The notes under the pieces: generated by a model
Databases searched by the model: none
The model's input: only the letters and a program-made list of their open reading frames with translations
What the model was told of the DNA's origin: nothing
Made by a program: the position numbers and the translations under genes
Part shown: one piece after another, positions 1 to 10,867 of the stretch
How the letters are laid out: the number at the start of each line of letters is the position of its first letter
How positions within the stretch are numbered: the stretch's first letter is position 1
Assembly (NCBI GenBank): GCA_933228895.1
Contig: OW121846.1
Location: 48,130,107 to 48,194,106, forward strand
Length of the DNA: 64,000 nt
From: Platycnemis pennipes
Lineage: Eukaryota > Arthropoda > Insecta > Odonata > Platycnemididae
Direction of reading: 5' to 3'

Positions 1-1
1 C

Positions 2-247
2 AAAATCTATAGAAAAAGAAAGGATAAGGCAGTTTCTGTTCATTTTAGTTCGAGACAAAGTGATATCCTGCACACTTCTCTAGCATCTGTGGGGATGTCT
101 TCTTCGTCGCGGTTCTACATCAGGCGTCATGAAGATATCCGTCAGGCATTGCTTGCATTAGTAGAAGAGGAGGCTGAGCAGGACGGGATGGGAGTCGATT
201 TGTCAGGCAGTGATGTAATTCCGTACATCAGCTATCAGAATCCGTGA
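2..247 (+). CDS. Possible C-terminal exon of an unidentified protein, open at the window edge
   Basis: One frame stays open from base 2 to a TGA at 245-247, giving 81 codons with no start codon needed. The peptide is basic at first (KIYRKRKDK), then serine-rich, then has an acidic, probably helical stretch (ALLALVEEEAEQ) and ends in ISYQNP. This mixed composition looks like coding sequence rather than chance. After the stop the DNA becomes AT-rich with an AATAAATA at 339-346, as expected for a 3' untranslated region. I do not recognise the family. A transposon remnant or a chance frame remain possible; the upstream part of the gene lies outside the window. Confidence 0.4.
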   Translation, partial: KIYRKRKDKAVSVHFSSRQSDILHTSLASVGMSSSSRFYIRRHEDIRQALLALVEEEAEQDGMGVDLSGSDVIPYISYQNP

Positions 248-1180
248 CTGCGGAATGTGATGCGGATCCAGATAAAGGAAACTACCCAAATCTATAACCG
301 CTGTTGGTGTGACCATAGGCAGCAGCAGAGGACGGAAATAAATAGTATATCAGGGAATATTTTGATTCTGTATTACTCGAGTAAATAACAACTATAATAT
401 ATTATGGTTGCTGTTTGATGATATTTTAAGGAATGAAAATTAACCAGAGATTCCGATTTTAAATCCACAAGTTTCCATATTCTATACCACCCTATTTTCT
501 ACTGTTTATAGAAATTATATGACACTATGAAAAGTTTTTTCGGCTCAATTTGAAAGAGATATACAGTGAAATATCCCAGTAGTGGGCATGTTTTGGACCG
601 GAAAAATTGGCTGCTATTGAGGGGTGTCGGATATTTATGTGAGCTTGAATATGGACAGGTTGTTCTATGCAGTAACAATAATGAATCAAAATAGAACGCC
701 ATTTAATACCTTTCATAAGGATTTTTTTTAATTTTTGAAAAGAGAAACGTTAACGGGATAGAACATAGCATAGCGTTTGTCCGTTAATGGTGGTAATTGA
801 AGGAAAAATGTTTCTCTCTCTTGTCCGCGTCCGCTAATGTGTGTGTCCGCCATTTGGAGGTGTTAGTTTTATGAGTATCCATGTTCTGCGGCCGAGTTTT
901 GAAAATGTCTGTTTTTAGGTGGCGTCCGCTGTTTTCATCTGTCCGTTAAGAGAAACTGTATGATGCACCTTATACAACGACTTTTTCGACTTCCTTATGG
1001 GTGACATGAAAAGTAAATTCGTTGTTTTTATTGCCCTCAGAAATATTTTTAGGGTAACAGTTAAAATCTGAGGATGTTTTTCCACAGATTGCCAAACATT
1101 AAGTTATGTGATATGGCCCAGTCTTTCACAGGGATGACCAACTCGGCAGATAGTCCGTTTCTCTCCTAACTCTACAGCAA
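248..1180. other. Non-coding stretch
   Basis: No supported gene. The first ~200 bases may be the 3' untranslated region of the exon at 2-247. Between about 760 and 950 there are repeated TCCG(T/C)TAA-like words (GTCCGTTAATG, GTCCGCTAATG, GTCCGTTAAGAG), a loosely repeated non-coding segment of unknown origin. Confidence 0.4.
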
Positions 1181-1181
1181 C

Positions 1182-1267
1182 TGCTGGAAAAGGCTGCCAA
1201 AAAAATGGATGACATGGAAGGGAAATCCATGTTCATGATGAAGAAAAGAACTTTTAGCTCTTAAAAC
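1182..1267 (+). CDS. Weak candidate terminal exon
   Basis: A good 3' splice context (pyrimidine-rich tract, CTAAC branch-like word, CTACAG) ends near 1181. It is followed by a short open frame (QLLEKAAKKMDDMEGK..., ending at a TAA near 1267). The peptide is helical and Met/Lys-rich. The frame is only about 28 codons, so this is suggestive only. Confidence 0.15.
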
Positions 1268-2640
1268 AAACCGTATAATTGCTTAGCTATTTAGTACGTT
1301 GCATTTGCAAATAACTTGTGGGTGATATCCTAGGGAGATTGACGCACATAGAATCTGTACTACCAAGAATCTAACATATTGATTTATTTGTGGTGTTAGT
1401 TTGGACCTAAACATGATCCCAGCAGTAAACAATCTGTAAATTGTGTCGTGGATCATAATATAAAGAGCATTTTCAATGATAACCATAATCGCCCTTGTAA
1501 TTGGGAATAAATATTTATTTTATGTAGGAATTGGTTCTTTTCCGGCGTTTCTGCTTCAAACCGTTTTCTCGGGATGTCCATCAGGCAAACGCGTCCATTT
1601 CGACCCATTTTATTTCTTTTAATAATTCCGTGATAATTTTTATGAATGAGGATGAATGAAGAGATATTTCCACTAATTTGGTGTGTCTTATAAACTTACT
1701 TGTTTTCCTTCTGCGTCATACGATTACATTCAATTGATTAAGATATGAGCTATTATAATTTTACGAAAATACCATGTAAACATATGTAAGGCGCCCACAT
1801 TTTCCCCAGAAATCTTAGTCCGAAGTGAGGGCCTCTTATAATCTGCTCGGCCTTAGTTAGCAGTTACGCCATCAAAATTGATGACGACACATCGATTTTC
1901 CGCAAATGAGATAAGCTAAAAATCACGCAGGTTGCCAAGTTTTGTGACAACTTTCATGCCACAAAACAAGTTTCTACCGCCCAAGCAGATTATCCTGCGG
2001 GAATGGGGATAGTTATTAGCTGCTGCGGAGGCGGGGCCAATTTACCAAAGGTGCAATGGAGCCCTCTTCGTTGGACGAACTCGATCTTTTTAATGCTCTC
2101 CTGTGAGCAGTCTATTTTCAATTCCGAGTAAAACGTCTGCCGGCTATGGTGTCATTTGATTGAGGTCGTCAAACGCAAACCCACCTCTTACTTTAACTTG
2201 CCACGATATGAGTGGGGGATAAGGCTTTATGCACTTGAGTGCAAATGTTGGACATCCTTTCCCCCGCTCCAATTTCTTTCACCTCAAAATATTCTTCCCC
2301 TCGCACCATTTTTCCTTCTCTCCCTTCCCCCCATTCCCCTCAATCCCACAACTTGTCGTATTCCACCCCTCCAGTGACGTCACGAGCATTCGCTGTCCCT
2401 TAGGGCGGATGGGAAAAACGTGGAGAAACGTGGCCCCCTGGAAAAATTAGTTAAAGTGACTCAGAATGAGGTCAGAAAAATTTGGGATATCAAGGTCAAC
2501 CCTAGATTCTCGCGCCATGGACATTTATGGGGAGGGGGGCTGAAAATGGTAAAAATTCTGTTTTTATAGCGGATCCCCGTGAATTTTACCGATTCGCTAT
2601 CCGCAAGGGCAAAAATTTTGTCCATTTGGAATTATCTGGA
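1268..2640. other. Non-coding stretch with a pyrimidine-rich block
   Basis: No gene is supported. Bases 2255-2345 are a C/T-rich tract. Similar tracts occur at 22830-22890, 52440-52590, 55590-55760 and 63560-63665. The short frames at 2156-2450 are by-products of this low-complexity composition. Confidence 0.4.
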
Positions 2641-2810
2641 GCCGTTTAGCCACAATTGTGTATTTTGAGGGCGCGGCCGCGCGTAGTGATTTTACCACCC
2701 ACGCAGCGTCGCGGCGCTACGCTCCGAAGACCACTCATGCGTCCTGCCGCTCGCGTCTCCTGCCAATTTGCCGCGAACGCAACAAAACCCATGCGTATTC
2801 CTTCGTAAGT
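2640..2810. other. Short CpG-rich patch
   Basis: This segment is clearly richer in CpG than its neighbours (GGGCGCGGCCGCGCG followed by GCAGCGTCGCGGCGC). It abuts the 3' end of the inverted RTE-like copy. It could be part of an unrecognised repeat or a small CpG island; no coding frame is supported. Confidence 0.3.
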
Positions 2811-2852
2811 CTCACCAGCATTTGATAAATAACAATTTCCAGGTAATAACAA

Positions 2853-4482
2853 GTCATCATCATTAGTCATCAATCCTCAGATTTGTTTGATACAGCTCTC
2901 CACTGAGTTCTTTTATCGGCTTATCTCTTAATATTTACGTATTTCATCTCTTTTACAACCTTCATCCCTTGTCCCATAAATCTAACTCGAGGCCTTCCTT
3001 TGGCATTCTTCCCATCCACTTGTCCTTCAACGATTTTATTCATCAGGCCATCGCGTCCTAAGACATGGTCGATTAAGTTATCCCGCCTTCTTCTCAGAGT
3101 TTCCTGCAGGCTTCTCTTTTCTCCCAGTCTTCTTAAGATTCCTTCGTTTGTCATCCAGTCGATCCATTTTATCTTCATTATCTTCTGTAGCACCACATTT
3201 CGAATGCTTCCATTCTTTCTTCTCCGCAACTTTCATCGTCCATGCCTCACTGCCATAAAGACACATGCTCCAGATGCATGTCCTGATGAATTGTTTCCTT
3301 ACTGCTACGCTTGTATTTCCAGCTGTAAGTAGGTTCTTCTTTTGGTAGAGTGCCCTCTTTGCCTGAGCTATTCTGATGACTATTTCTTTTGTGCTTTATC
3401 CATCGTTCCCAGGTAGTCCAGGAATCCCAGGTAGGAGAACTCTTTCACCTCTTCCAGTTTTTGCTTCCCTAGTTTAACGTTGGTTTTGGCCTCTTCTCTT
3501 TTGCTGCAAACCAATATCTTAGTTTTATTCTTATTTATCTTCAGATGGTATCTGGCCATTGTCCTTTCCATGGTTGTTAGAGTCTTATTCAGATCATTCT
3601 CTGTATCTGCTACGAGTTCTATGTCATCAGCGGATCGCAGCATGCTAATTTTTTCTTCATGGATGTGCACTCCAGAAGACTTTTCTTTGATGTCGTTGAT
3701 GGCTCTCTCGATGTAAATATTGAAAATTACGGGAGACAGTGCGCAGCCTTGTATTACTCCTTTCTTTATGCTTGCTTCTTCACGCCGGGTCCAGAATTAT
3801 TCACAGTTACTTGGGTTTTTTACAAACTGTGTATAATTCTTCGATAATTGCATGACACTCCAATTCCCTTCAGAATATCCTCGTTGTCAAAAGCCTTTTA
3901 TAAATACATGAATTCGATGAACGTCGGTTTCTTCTTCTCCATTCTCTTCTCTATGAGCAGCCTAAGGGCCAGTATTGCTTCTCATATACCCTTTCATTTC
4001 CTGAATCCAAATTGATCTTCATCCAAAATCTCCTGATATTTACGTTCTATTCTTCTTTAGATGATCCTTGTCAAAATATTTTATTCGTATGTTGTAAGGC
4101 TTATAGTCCTACAATTTTCGCATTTCTCTGCTCTCCTCTTTTTTGGAAAAGGAATGATGATGTTTTCCATTGGTACTTCTTACGTTGAATACATGTCGCA
4201 GATGGTTTTATAAAGATGAGTTTATGGCTTCTCCCCTGCATTTTTAATTAGTTCAGCAGGAACGTCATGAATTCCAGAAGCCTTATTCATGCGAATGTAC
4301 CTTACTGCTGCGTCAAATTCCGATCTTATCACATCTTGATTGAAAGAAAAAGTTGGAGCAGCTGCGACTCCTTGGGATAATAATGTGGTGGCTTCCCCTT
4401 GTCTTCCACATCGCTGTACTACAGCCGTTAAAGTCAATGTTACCACGCCTATAGTGAATTTATTTCGCTGTTTTGACCACTG
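2853..4482 (-). mobile_element. RTE-like LINE copy with internal deletion
   Basis: On the minus strand this matches the full-length copy at about 10856-13975. The 3' end near 2853 carries the same ATGATG-type tail. Reverse transcriptase pieces are readable: a decayed finger and palm region, LEEVKEFSYLG at 3380-3670 and the C-terminal part at 2921-3266, in shifting frames. The 5' leader (4340-4482) is joined directly to the coding region at the point equivalent to base 12476 of the full-length copy. About 1.46 kb, the whole endonuclease domain, is therefore missing. The fused frame reads from leader sequence into SEFDAAVR. The copy cannot make a functional protein. The leader abuts the 5' truncation point of a CR1-like copy at 4484. 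Confidence 0.85.
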
Positions 4483-4483
4483 T

Positions 4484-5140
4484 ATGTACGAGAAATCAGC
4501 TACTTTTCCCTTGTTAGACCTCATTTGGAATATGCTGCCAGTGTATGGGATCCCTACGAAATCGGTCTAAGTAATGAACTTGAACGTGTGCAGCGAAGAT
4601 CGGCAAGATTTGTAAAGGGACGATACAATAATTATATTAGCGTAACCAGTCTATTAAATGAATTAAATTGGGAATCATTGTCAGATCGCAGGTTGAAATT
4701 TAGACTTAATCTGTTCCACAAATTCCAAGGCAATATTTTCAGTGATGATGTTAAAAATATTTTACGAACCCCAACTTACTATGGCAGACTGGACCATAAT
4801 CATAAAGTTAGAGAAATTGATTGCCGAACTGACCGATTCAAAATGTCCTTTTTCCCTCGAACAATAAGAGATACGAATAACGGTAAATATGTCCTATCGG
4901 AGAGTAGCAATGAATAGCATTGGTAGCTGCATGTTGGTATGAGTACTTAAAGCTAACCCCACTAACAGAATGTTTTTGCATGTTTTCTTTGCAATTTCTA
5001 TCTTTTTAAATAATGTAGTTCTGACTACTATATTAATACTATTCCTTTTTTATGCATGATATGTAGTGCATGTTTGGTGAGCAATCACCCCCTGCCACAC
5101 ACCCTTGTGGTGGCTTGCAGGGTATTATGTAGATGTAGAT
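4484..5140 (+). mobile_element. 5'-truncated CR1/L2-like LINE copy (copy a)
   Basis: This copy contains the C-terminal part of a reverse transcriptase ORF and a full 3' end. The frame 4525-4917 reads EYAASVWDPYEIGLSNELER, then RRSARFVKGRY and MSFFPRTIRD, nearly the same as copies at 50930-51721 and 62133-63560. The 3' untranslated region ends with a conserved motif (CCTGCCACACACCCTTGTGG... GGCTTGCAGGGTA) followed by a short TGTAGA-type tail (GTAGATGTAGATG). Truncation from the 5' side and this microsatellite-like tail fit target-primed reverse transcription of a CR1/L2-group LINE. The exact clade is inferred. Confidence 0.85.
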
Positions 5141-5419
5141 GAATACGCGGTAATTTTTAATATGATTTTATTATCTTCATGAATGCACCCGCTCTGAGTT
5201 TTATGAAGAGATTGTACTTCTGCGGTATGGTGCATCGTTATTCCCGGACTAATTCTTCTAGCACATTAGTACATGGCTGTAGTTATCGTAGTTTCATTTT
5301 TATTCATTGCCTTCCCTCCTATTTCATCCTGTCTTTATGTCTTCAAAGACTTTTACCTACCGCTTCATCCTTTGGAATTTCTAAAATGCTGTTATATCTC
5401 CAGGGCCTTTGAGTGGGCT

Positions 5420-5565
5420 AGGGTCACCGACGGAGTGCCAACTTAAGGGCTCCAGGTATGGACAAGAAGTTTTCTGTAAGGTTTCCGTCATTTCTGGGAT
5501 GCAAACCCATGCCCGCGGGATCAGCAGCCGGTTGCCTTCCCACCAACCAAGTCCCAAAGCACGTT
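5420..5565 (-). repeat. tRNA-derived SINE-like fragment
   Basis: On the minus strand there is an A-box-like word (TGGTTGGTGGGAAGGC) followed by a B-box-like word (GGTTTGCATCCC) at tRNA-like spacing. The cloverleaf does not fold cleanly and there is no acceptor pairing, so this is a tRNA-derived repeat rather than a tRNA gene. Confidence 0.45.
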
Positions 5566-5584
5566 TCGTTGTGATAAGTCACAA

Positions 5585-5897
5585 GTCACTCAAAATGTCC
5601 TTCTTTCCTCGCACAATTAGGAATATGACTAGCTGTAAATATATACAATAGCATAAATACGAGTGTATCAATGGATAACATAGATAGCTGCATGCTGTTA
5701 TAAGGACCTCTGGCTAACTAACAGCATCATATTGCATGCTTACTTTGCTAATTTTATTTTTTTTAATTGTGAAGTTTAGACTAGTATATTATTACCTCTC
5801 CGTTTTCATGCATGATATGTAATGCTAGTTTGGTGTGAATTCGCCCCCTGTCACACACCTTTATGGTGGCTCGCAGGGTATTATGTATATGTAGATG
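5585..5897 (+). mobile_element. CR1/L2-like LINE 3' fragment (copy b)
   Basis: It begins in the last codons of the LINE ORF (KMSFFPRTIRN, same frame and wording as copy a). It runs through the 3' untranslated region to the conserved CACACACCTTTATGGTGGCT... motif and a degenerate GTATATGTAGATG tail. It is severely 5' truncated and has no coding capacity. Confidence 0.8.
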
Positions 5898-6690
5898 TCA
5901 GCGAGACGAGGTTCGTGAATGGCTGTTTTTTTTTCGTTCCCAACGACCTGCCCTTGCCGGTAGCTCCGTCTGGTGAAGAGCGACTCGTATGTTAAAAATG
6001 TTGACTTTTTGAAAGCTCTAATCACTCTAATTGCCGTCAGTCACTCCCACCAATTGCGCCACTGGGTACTTTCCACTGTCGGATACGAATATGGAGCTTT
6101 GAAAAAAAAGCAGAACGGTGCGTCCCGCGTATTTTTTTAAATGACCCGTGTTTACCCGTGGACCGTGAAATATTCAGTGTCCTCTTTTTTTTTCGTTGAT
6201 GACGGGCGAAAGCGTGCGGGCGGCTCTCACAGCTGCCTCAACCCATATCGCTCCTTACCTTTTAATGAAGGGAAAAATAATTCTGGTTGGGAAACCCATG
6301 CCGTCCTGCCTCCGCGACATGATGGGCATAGTGTGGAAACCCGCGTCGCAGAAGAGAGTAGCAGACTTAAGCCACGCGTCGGGCGGTATTTAGGACCAGT
6401 TTTCGGGTGACGATGGCTGGAATTTTCGAAATCGCGCCCGGCTTTCTCCGCTAAGTCGTGTCGCGCGTTGCTCAATGATTTTTTTTAGCGCGCCTCGAGC
6501 TCGTGTCTGAGCGCGGGTCCATGTTTTCGAGGTGCTTGGATTGGTGTGATTATCTCTTGATCTCGCCAATAGCCGTAGAAGGTAGTAGACGATTATCTTA
6601 TCTTCGTAATTAAATTCCTTGTTTTGTGATCTCGTGATATATTTTCGGCTATATTATCTGCATGTTTAAGGTGCTCTTATAAGTCTCTCT
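5898..6690. other. Gene-poor, locally CpG-rich stretch
   Basis: Bases 6190-6530 are enriched in CpG (GGGCGAAAGCGTGCGGGCGG, TCGCGCGTTGCTC). Overlapping 65-89 residue frames on both strands (6141-6475) show no recognisable domain and probably reflect this composition. It could be a promoter-like island or an old repeat. Confidence 0.3.
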
Positions 6691-7020
6691 GCCTGAAGAT
6701 ACTTGGATTTAATCGCTTCTCATCCCGATGACCCGGGTTTAAATCTCAACTGGGCCAGAGATTTTTCATCGGGATGCCCGGTCCCCACTTGGGTCTTTTG
6801 TGGAGAGCACAGAGAGTACAGTACTCCGTCCGTCGTATAGGACGTTAAACCGTGGACCCCTTGGCGTCTATCGTTAACAGTAGGCTGATTCAGACGCCGT
6901 GATTCACTTCACCCTTCCTACGTCCTATAGAAAATCCTACCTCTTCTCCATTACCTACTTATCCTAAATGTCGCAAATGACCTTAGCTGTCCGTCCTCTT
7001 CCCCAAATAACTAACTAACA
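6690..7020 (+). repeat. tRNA-derived SINE, family S, copy 1
   Basis: The head contains a B-box-like word (GGGTTTAAATCTC). The body reads TTTTGTGGAGAGCAC, then AGGACGTTAAACCGTGGACC, and the end reads CCCAAATAACTAACTAAC. The same order of blocks recurs at 9066-9393 (plus) and 30900-31330 (minus), and in part at 33215-33330, 45290-45425 and 52105-52330. This defines a dispersed SINE family of about 330 bases. It has no coding capacity. Confidence 0.65.
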
Positions 7021-8004
7021 CTGCCTGAAAAATCTCTCTATCTCTTGAGATGCGAGGCCGGACTCTGGAGATAGGAAGGCATCATACCTATGGATCTACT
7101 TAACTGCCTAGATTTCTGACAACCGCCGCAAGGGTTCATGGCCGGCTTCACACCAGACAGGTAATTGATTGATCGTCATCTACCTACCTTTCTGGTTTTG
7201 ATGGGTTTTATTGTATTGCATATATGCTCGGGCTCCTTCTCTTCGATATGCTCTTGAAAGCGGCGTGTTTCCTGCCCCTCTTCATGCTCTCTATGATGTA
7301 TTTTTTCCTCATCGCCTTAACTTACCCGATCTCCTACCCAGGAGCATACCCTGTGAAAGCGGTAAATAATTTTCCGCACTCGGAGGGACTCGGAAACTTC
7401 AGGAATTTCCAGATTAACTTAACAAACCAATCAGCAGACCCCAAGCACAAAATAGGCATAAATATCGACGGATTGCCAAATTTTTAGGATAATAAAGAAA
7501 TTAAAACTAACTAAGATCGTGGCTTACATGAAAAACTAACTAAGAAGACCCTCTGAGGGTGGTGGCTGTGTTTGACACCAAAATGTTGACAATAAATGCA
7601 CTTGGTTGATTTTCCGAGTAATTTAAGCAATAAGGTTGATAATGCAGAACATTGAACCCAGTTAATCCGAAGAACGTAAAACACAAGGTACTTATAGAGG
7701 TCCATAAGCTTACGTGTGTGCCTCACTTTAACGGAAAAAATCCCAAACTATCCAATTGTAATTGGCAAGTTTTATCTTAAGCATCGACAAGAGAAAATTG
7801 GTTAAGGATATTTTTTCAAAAATTATGCGAAGTCCGAAAAAAACATTTAAAAGATAAGAAATAGAACTCCTACGCCGGTATTGCTGTCATTTAGGTAACC
7901 ATCTATGGGGAGGAGAATTCGCAGAAGTATGTTACCGCCTAGACATGTTTCTGTACGAACGAACATTTGGCGACGGTAAGAACAGTAGAGAAGTCAAAGC
8001 CGGA
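7021..8004. other. Non-coding stretch
   Basis: A frame at 7224-7487 encodes a hydrophobic 87-residue peptide without a recognisable domain or gene context. Nothing else stands out. Confidence 0.35.
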
Positions 8005-8345
8005 AGCATTCAAAATGTGGTATTATAGAAGAGAAATTGATCGACCTAGCGACAAACGAAGTAGTCCTAAGAAGAGCGGAAGAAAAGAGGTCTACTAAAA
8101 ACTTTGAAAAGGAAATGAGACAACTTCATCTGCCATGTCTTGAGACGTGATGATCTAATGAATACGGTCCTCGAGGGACAAGCGAATGGGAAGAATGGAA
8201 AAGGAAGACCTCGTCTGAGATGCATAGAGCAAGTATAGAAGAATGTAAAAGAGATGAATTGCTTTAGTAGAAAGGGAATAACTGGTGGGAGAATCGATCG
8301 GAGAGTTGCGTAAAACCAATATGAGGATTGTGGACAGATGATGTT
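8005..8345 (+). mobile_element. RTE-like LINE 3' fragment
   Basis: Nucleotide similarity to the 3' end of the full-length RTE-like copy is clear: AAATGTGGTATTATAGAAG, then TGTCTTGAGACGTGATGA, then GGAAGACCTCGTCTGAGATG, ending in AGGATTGTGGACAGATGATG. All frames are broken. It is an old, 5'-truncated insertion. Confidence 0.75.
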
Positions 8346-9065
8346 GTCCCCTCGGCGGGCCATTTTCTTAGTCAGTGTCCCTTGTTAATGAGCCATGCTT
8401 TTAACTTATGCAACTGTTTTTCATTGACAAAGACTAGTGCATCCAAAAAAATATGATTTTTTATTCGCCGATAACGCTAAGCTGGATGTCAACATTCACC
8501 CGAACAAATGTGTTTTTATTTAGTTTGCCATTATTTAAATTTCTCTGCACACCCGTATTTCAAGCGTGTTGTTCAATGGGATACGCGTACCCCAAGTTAG
8601 AACCGCTTACCTAGATGACCGAAGTACTACTATAAAAGTTAATTCTTTCCCTTTTATTTTCCTTTTCCGACTTTTCCTCCCTTTTGAAAGCGAGTCACTC
8701 TGTGAAGATGACACGAAAATCTTCGCAGAGAGTTTCGTCCACGGAAGAAGATGGAATTTCGTAGGCGATACGAAATGGCTCTTCTTGGCATGTGAATGAT
8801 GAGAGTAAAGTAAGAAACCATAGAGGAGGCGAAGGACTGAGGAAGGCCAAGGACACAGTAGGAGGTGGAATGAAAGGAGTCGACTCGTGAAACTTGAAAG
8901 GAACTGAGGAATGGGAAGAAGCGATTGAAAATGTGGTGCATACATATTTGGTAAAGATTCACCCCCCTGCTGGTGTGGAGGTTGGTCAGGGGATGAAGAT
9001 GAATTACTAAATATGACAATTTGGTGAAAATGGCGTTATTGCATCTTACTCCACTTTTCTCTGGG
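8346..9065. other. Non-coding stretch
   Basis: Overlapping frames at 8566-9187 on both strands have no recognisable domain and mutually exclude each other. A and G runs on the plus strand explain their length. No supported feature. Confidence 0.35.
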
Positions 9066-9393
9066 GATCGGGTTACTGTTGTGTTTACAGTGTTGGCTTC
9101 CCACCCTAAGGGCCCGGGTTCTATTTCCTGCAGTGGCTGATTTTTAGTGATTAATCGATATCTACTTGATTGCTCAGTGGAAATCATTTCAAGTTCATCA
9201 CTCTGTCGGGTGAGACGTTTAACTGTGGACCCCTTTGCGCTTATAATGTAGAAGAAGTTTATGCTGACGCGGGGTTTATCTCCGCTCTTCTTCCGTTACC
9301 TGAAAATTTCCTACCACTACCCAATCACCCATGTATCATAAATGGCGCAAATCACCTAAACTGTCGGTTGCCTCTCCCGAATAACTAACTAAC
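9066..9393 (+). repeat. SINE family S, copy 2
   Basis: It shares with copy 1 the block order GGGCCCGGGTTCTATTTCC (B-box region), GACGTTTAACTGTGGACCCC, AAATGGCGCAAATCACCT and the terminal CCCGAATAACTAACTAACC. The middle is diverged. Same orientation as copy 1. Confidence 0.65.
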
Positions 9394-10059
9394 CAATTTC
9401 CTATCTTTCGGGAATCCTTTTTGCTTGCACCTCCCTTGACGTAAAGGTACTTCGGGACGTGGACAGTATCCACTTGCCAAATTTTTGAACTTTGGCGAGG
9501 TAATTGCTGACAATATCTTTCGCTCTTTTCACCCTGCCCTCTTCGAATTTCCCAATTAAATTCTCTCTGACCCTGCCAAACATTCCTTCGACAACCTTCT
9601 TCTCCTATCTAATTATTGTTTATCGTCCTCATCAGACATCTTTTGGCGCCAAAACGTGGACATTTGGAAGAGATGATGAAAATCTACCTATTGTCGGCCT
9701 TTGAGGAATGGGTATAGAAAACGATGGAGAAGATAAGTGGGGTTCGAATGAAAGACAGACGAGGAAAAGCTGGGATTGTAAGGGGAGAAACGGAATTTGA
9801 TTGAGAAACAGTAGGAGTGAGCATAAAGGGTGTGAACTGAACAGGTAATAAGGAGCGAGGGTGTTTTAGAAGACATGATGGAGAGAAAGATGATGGGTTA
9901 GCAGGGCAGTTAGTGAAGACGGGTTATTTGAATAGAATAATGACTATCAAGGCTGCGGAAGTTAAGAAGGTCAGCTAAGGAAGAGTTAGGCTGGGAAGAA
10001 TATTTTTTTGTAAATCTGAGCATATACCGTATTTTCCGGCGTCAGTGATGCATCCTAGT
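9394..10059. other. Non-coding stretch
   Basis: No gene supported. The plus strand is C/T-rich at 9500-9620 and purine-rich at 9710-9960, which generates spurious frames. Confidence 0.35.
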
Positions 10060-10340
10060 TTTGAGAAGTACACCAGGATCATCAAATTTCAGAAGGAAAA
10101 ATTTGCAAAGAGTTTTAATTGTATTAGACGCCTTGATAATTTTTTAGAAAAAGGCAGACCTCGTATGAGATATACGAGGTCGAGGTGTGCTCGTATCATC
10201 TCTATATCTGTGGCTCATATAGAACAGGTCGTGAAGGATGTGAATGAGAGGAACTTCGTTAATATGAAGAGGTTTGCCGATAGAAGAATCGAATGGAGGG
10301 CTGCGTCAAACCAATCCTAGGATTGTTGACCACCGATGAT
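10060..10340 (+). mobile_element. RTE-like LINE 3' fragment with small insertion
   Basis: It matches the last ~200 bases of the full-length RTE-like ORF. The C-terminal words ADRRIEW and RAASNQS are in frame and end at a TAG before CCTAGGATTGTTGACC. About 45 bases (10175-10220 region) are inserted between GAGATATA and the AGAACAGGTCGTG block. At the codon where the full-length copy has its TAG (13904-13906), this copy has TTT. Confidence 0.75.
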
Positions 10341-10741
10341 AATTTTGTCGGTCATCCAAGTCGTTAACGTCCATATCAGAAATTGCTTACTCTTTTTCTA
10401 CGCATTCCACTGTATCGAATCGGAATTATTTTTACTTATATAGCATATTTATTACAGTAGTTAAGTATTCATTTCGTCATTTTAAGTGAAGCATGTTGTT
10501 GTTCACGAAGTAACGACTTTGGAGAAATGTTACATTTCCTTTCGGTTTGTCAAGTGAAAAGGCGCTTTGTAAGACTTTTAAGACAAGTCTCTTTCAAGAC
10601 ATTTAAAATACTAACCATAGATAGAAAACCGCGTCCCGCCAGCCGTCAAATAAGGCAATAACTGGTGGGGCACATATCAGAGTCGGATTAATGAATGACT
10701 GTGGGTATAGATGAGATTTTGCTTCCCTTAGGCCTCTAAGT

Positions 10742-10867
10742 AATACAGAACCTGTGAAGATGCCGTGACTTGGCGACGGGAGGCCGCCAAAAATTACGCT
10801 TCTCATCACCCGGAGGAGAGGGCAGCAGCTCTTCTTTACATGAGTGAAGGTGGAGACCACAGTGGTC
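10742..10867. repeat. Left arm of inverted repeat flanking the RTE-like element
   Basis: Its reverse complement matches 13975-14101 over about 125 bases. Shared blocks include AAGAGCTGCTGCCCTCTCCT, TGAGAAGCGTAATTTTT and CGCCAAGTCACGGCATC. The arm ends exactly where the recognisable RTE leader begins, at a near-palindromic ACCACAGTGGTC. Confidence 0.8.

Noticed and set aside
7224..7487. 87-residue hydrophobic frame as a membrane protein
   Set aside because: No homologous block, no start or splice context, and hydrophobicity follows from T-rich sequence.
8607..9187. Overlapping 112- and 177-residue minus-strand frames
   Set aside because: They overlap each other and a plus-strand frame, have no recognisable domain, and lie in purine-rich plus-strand sequence that favours open minus frames.
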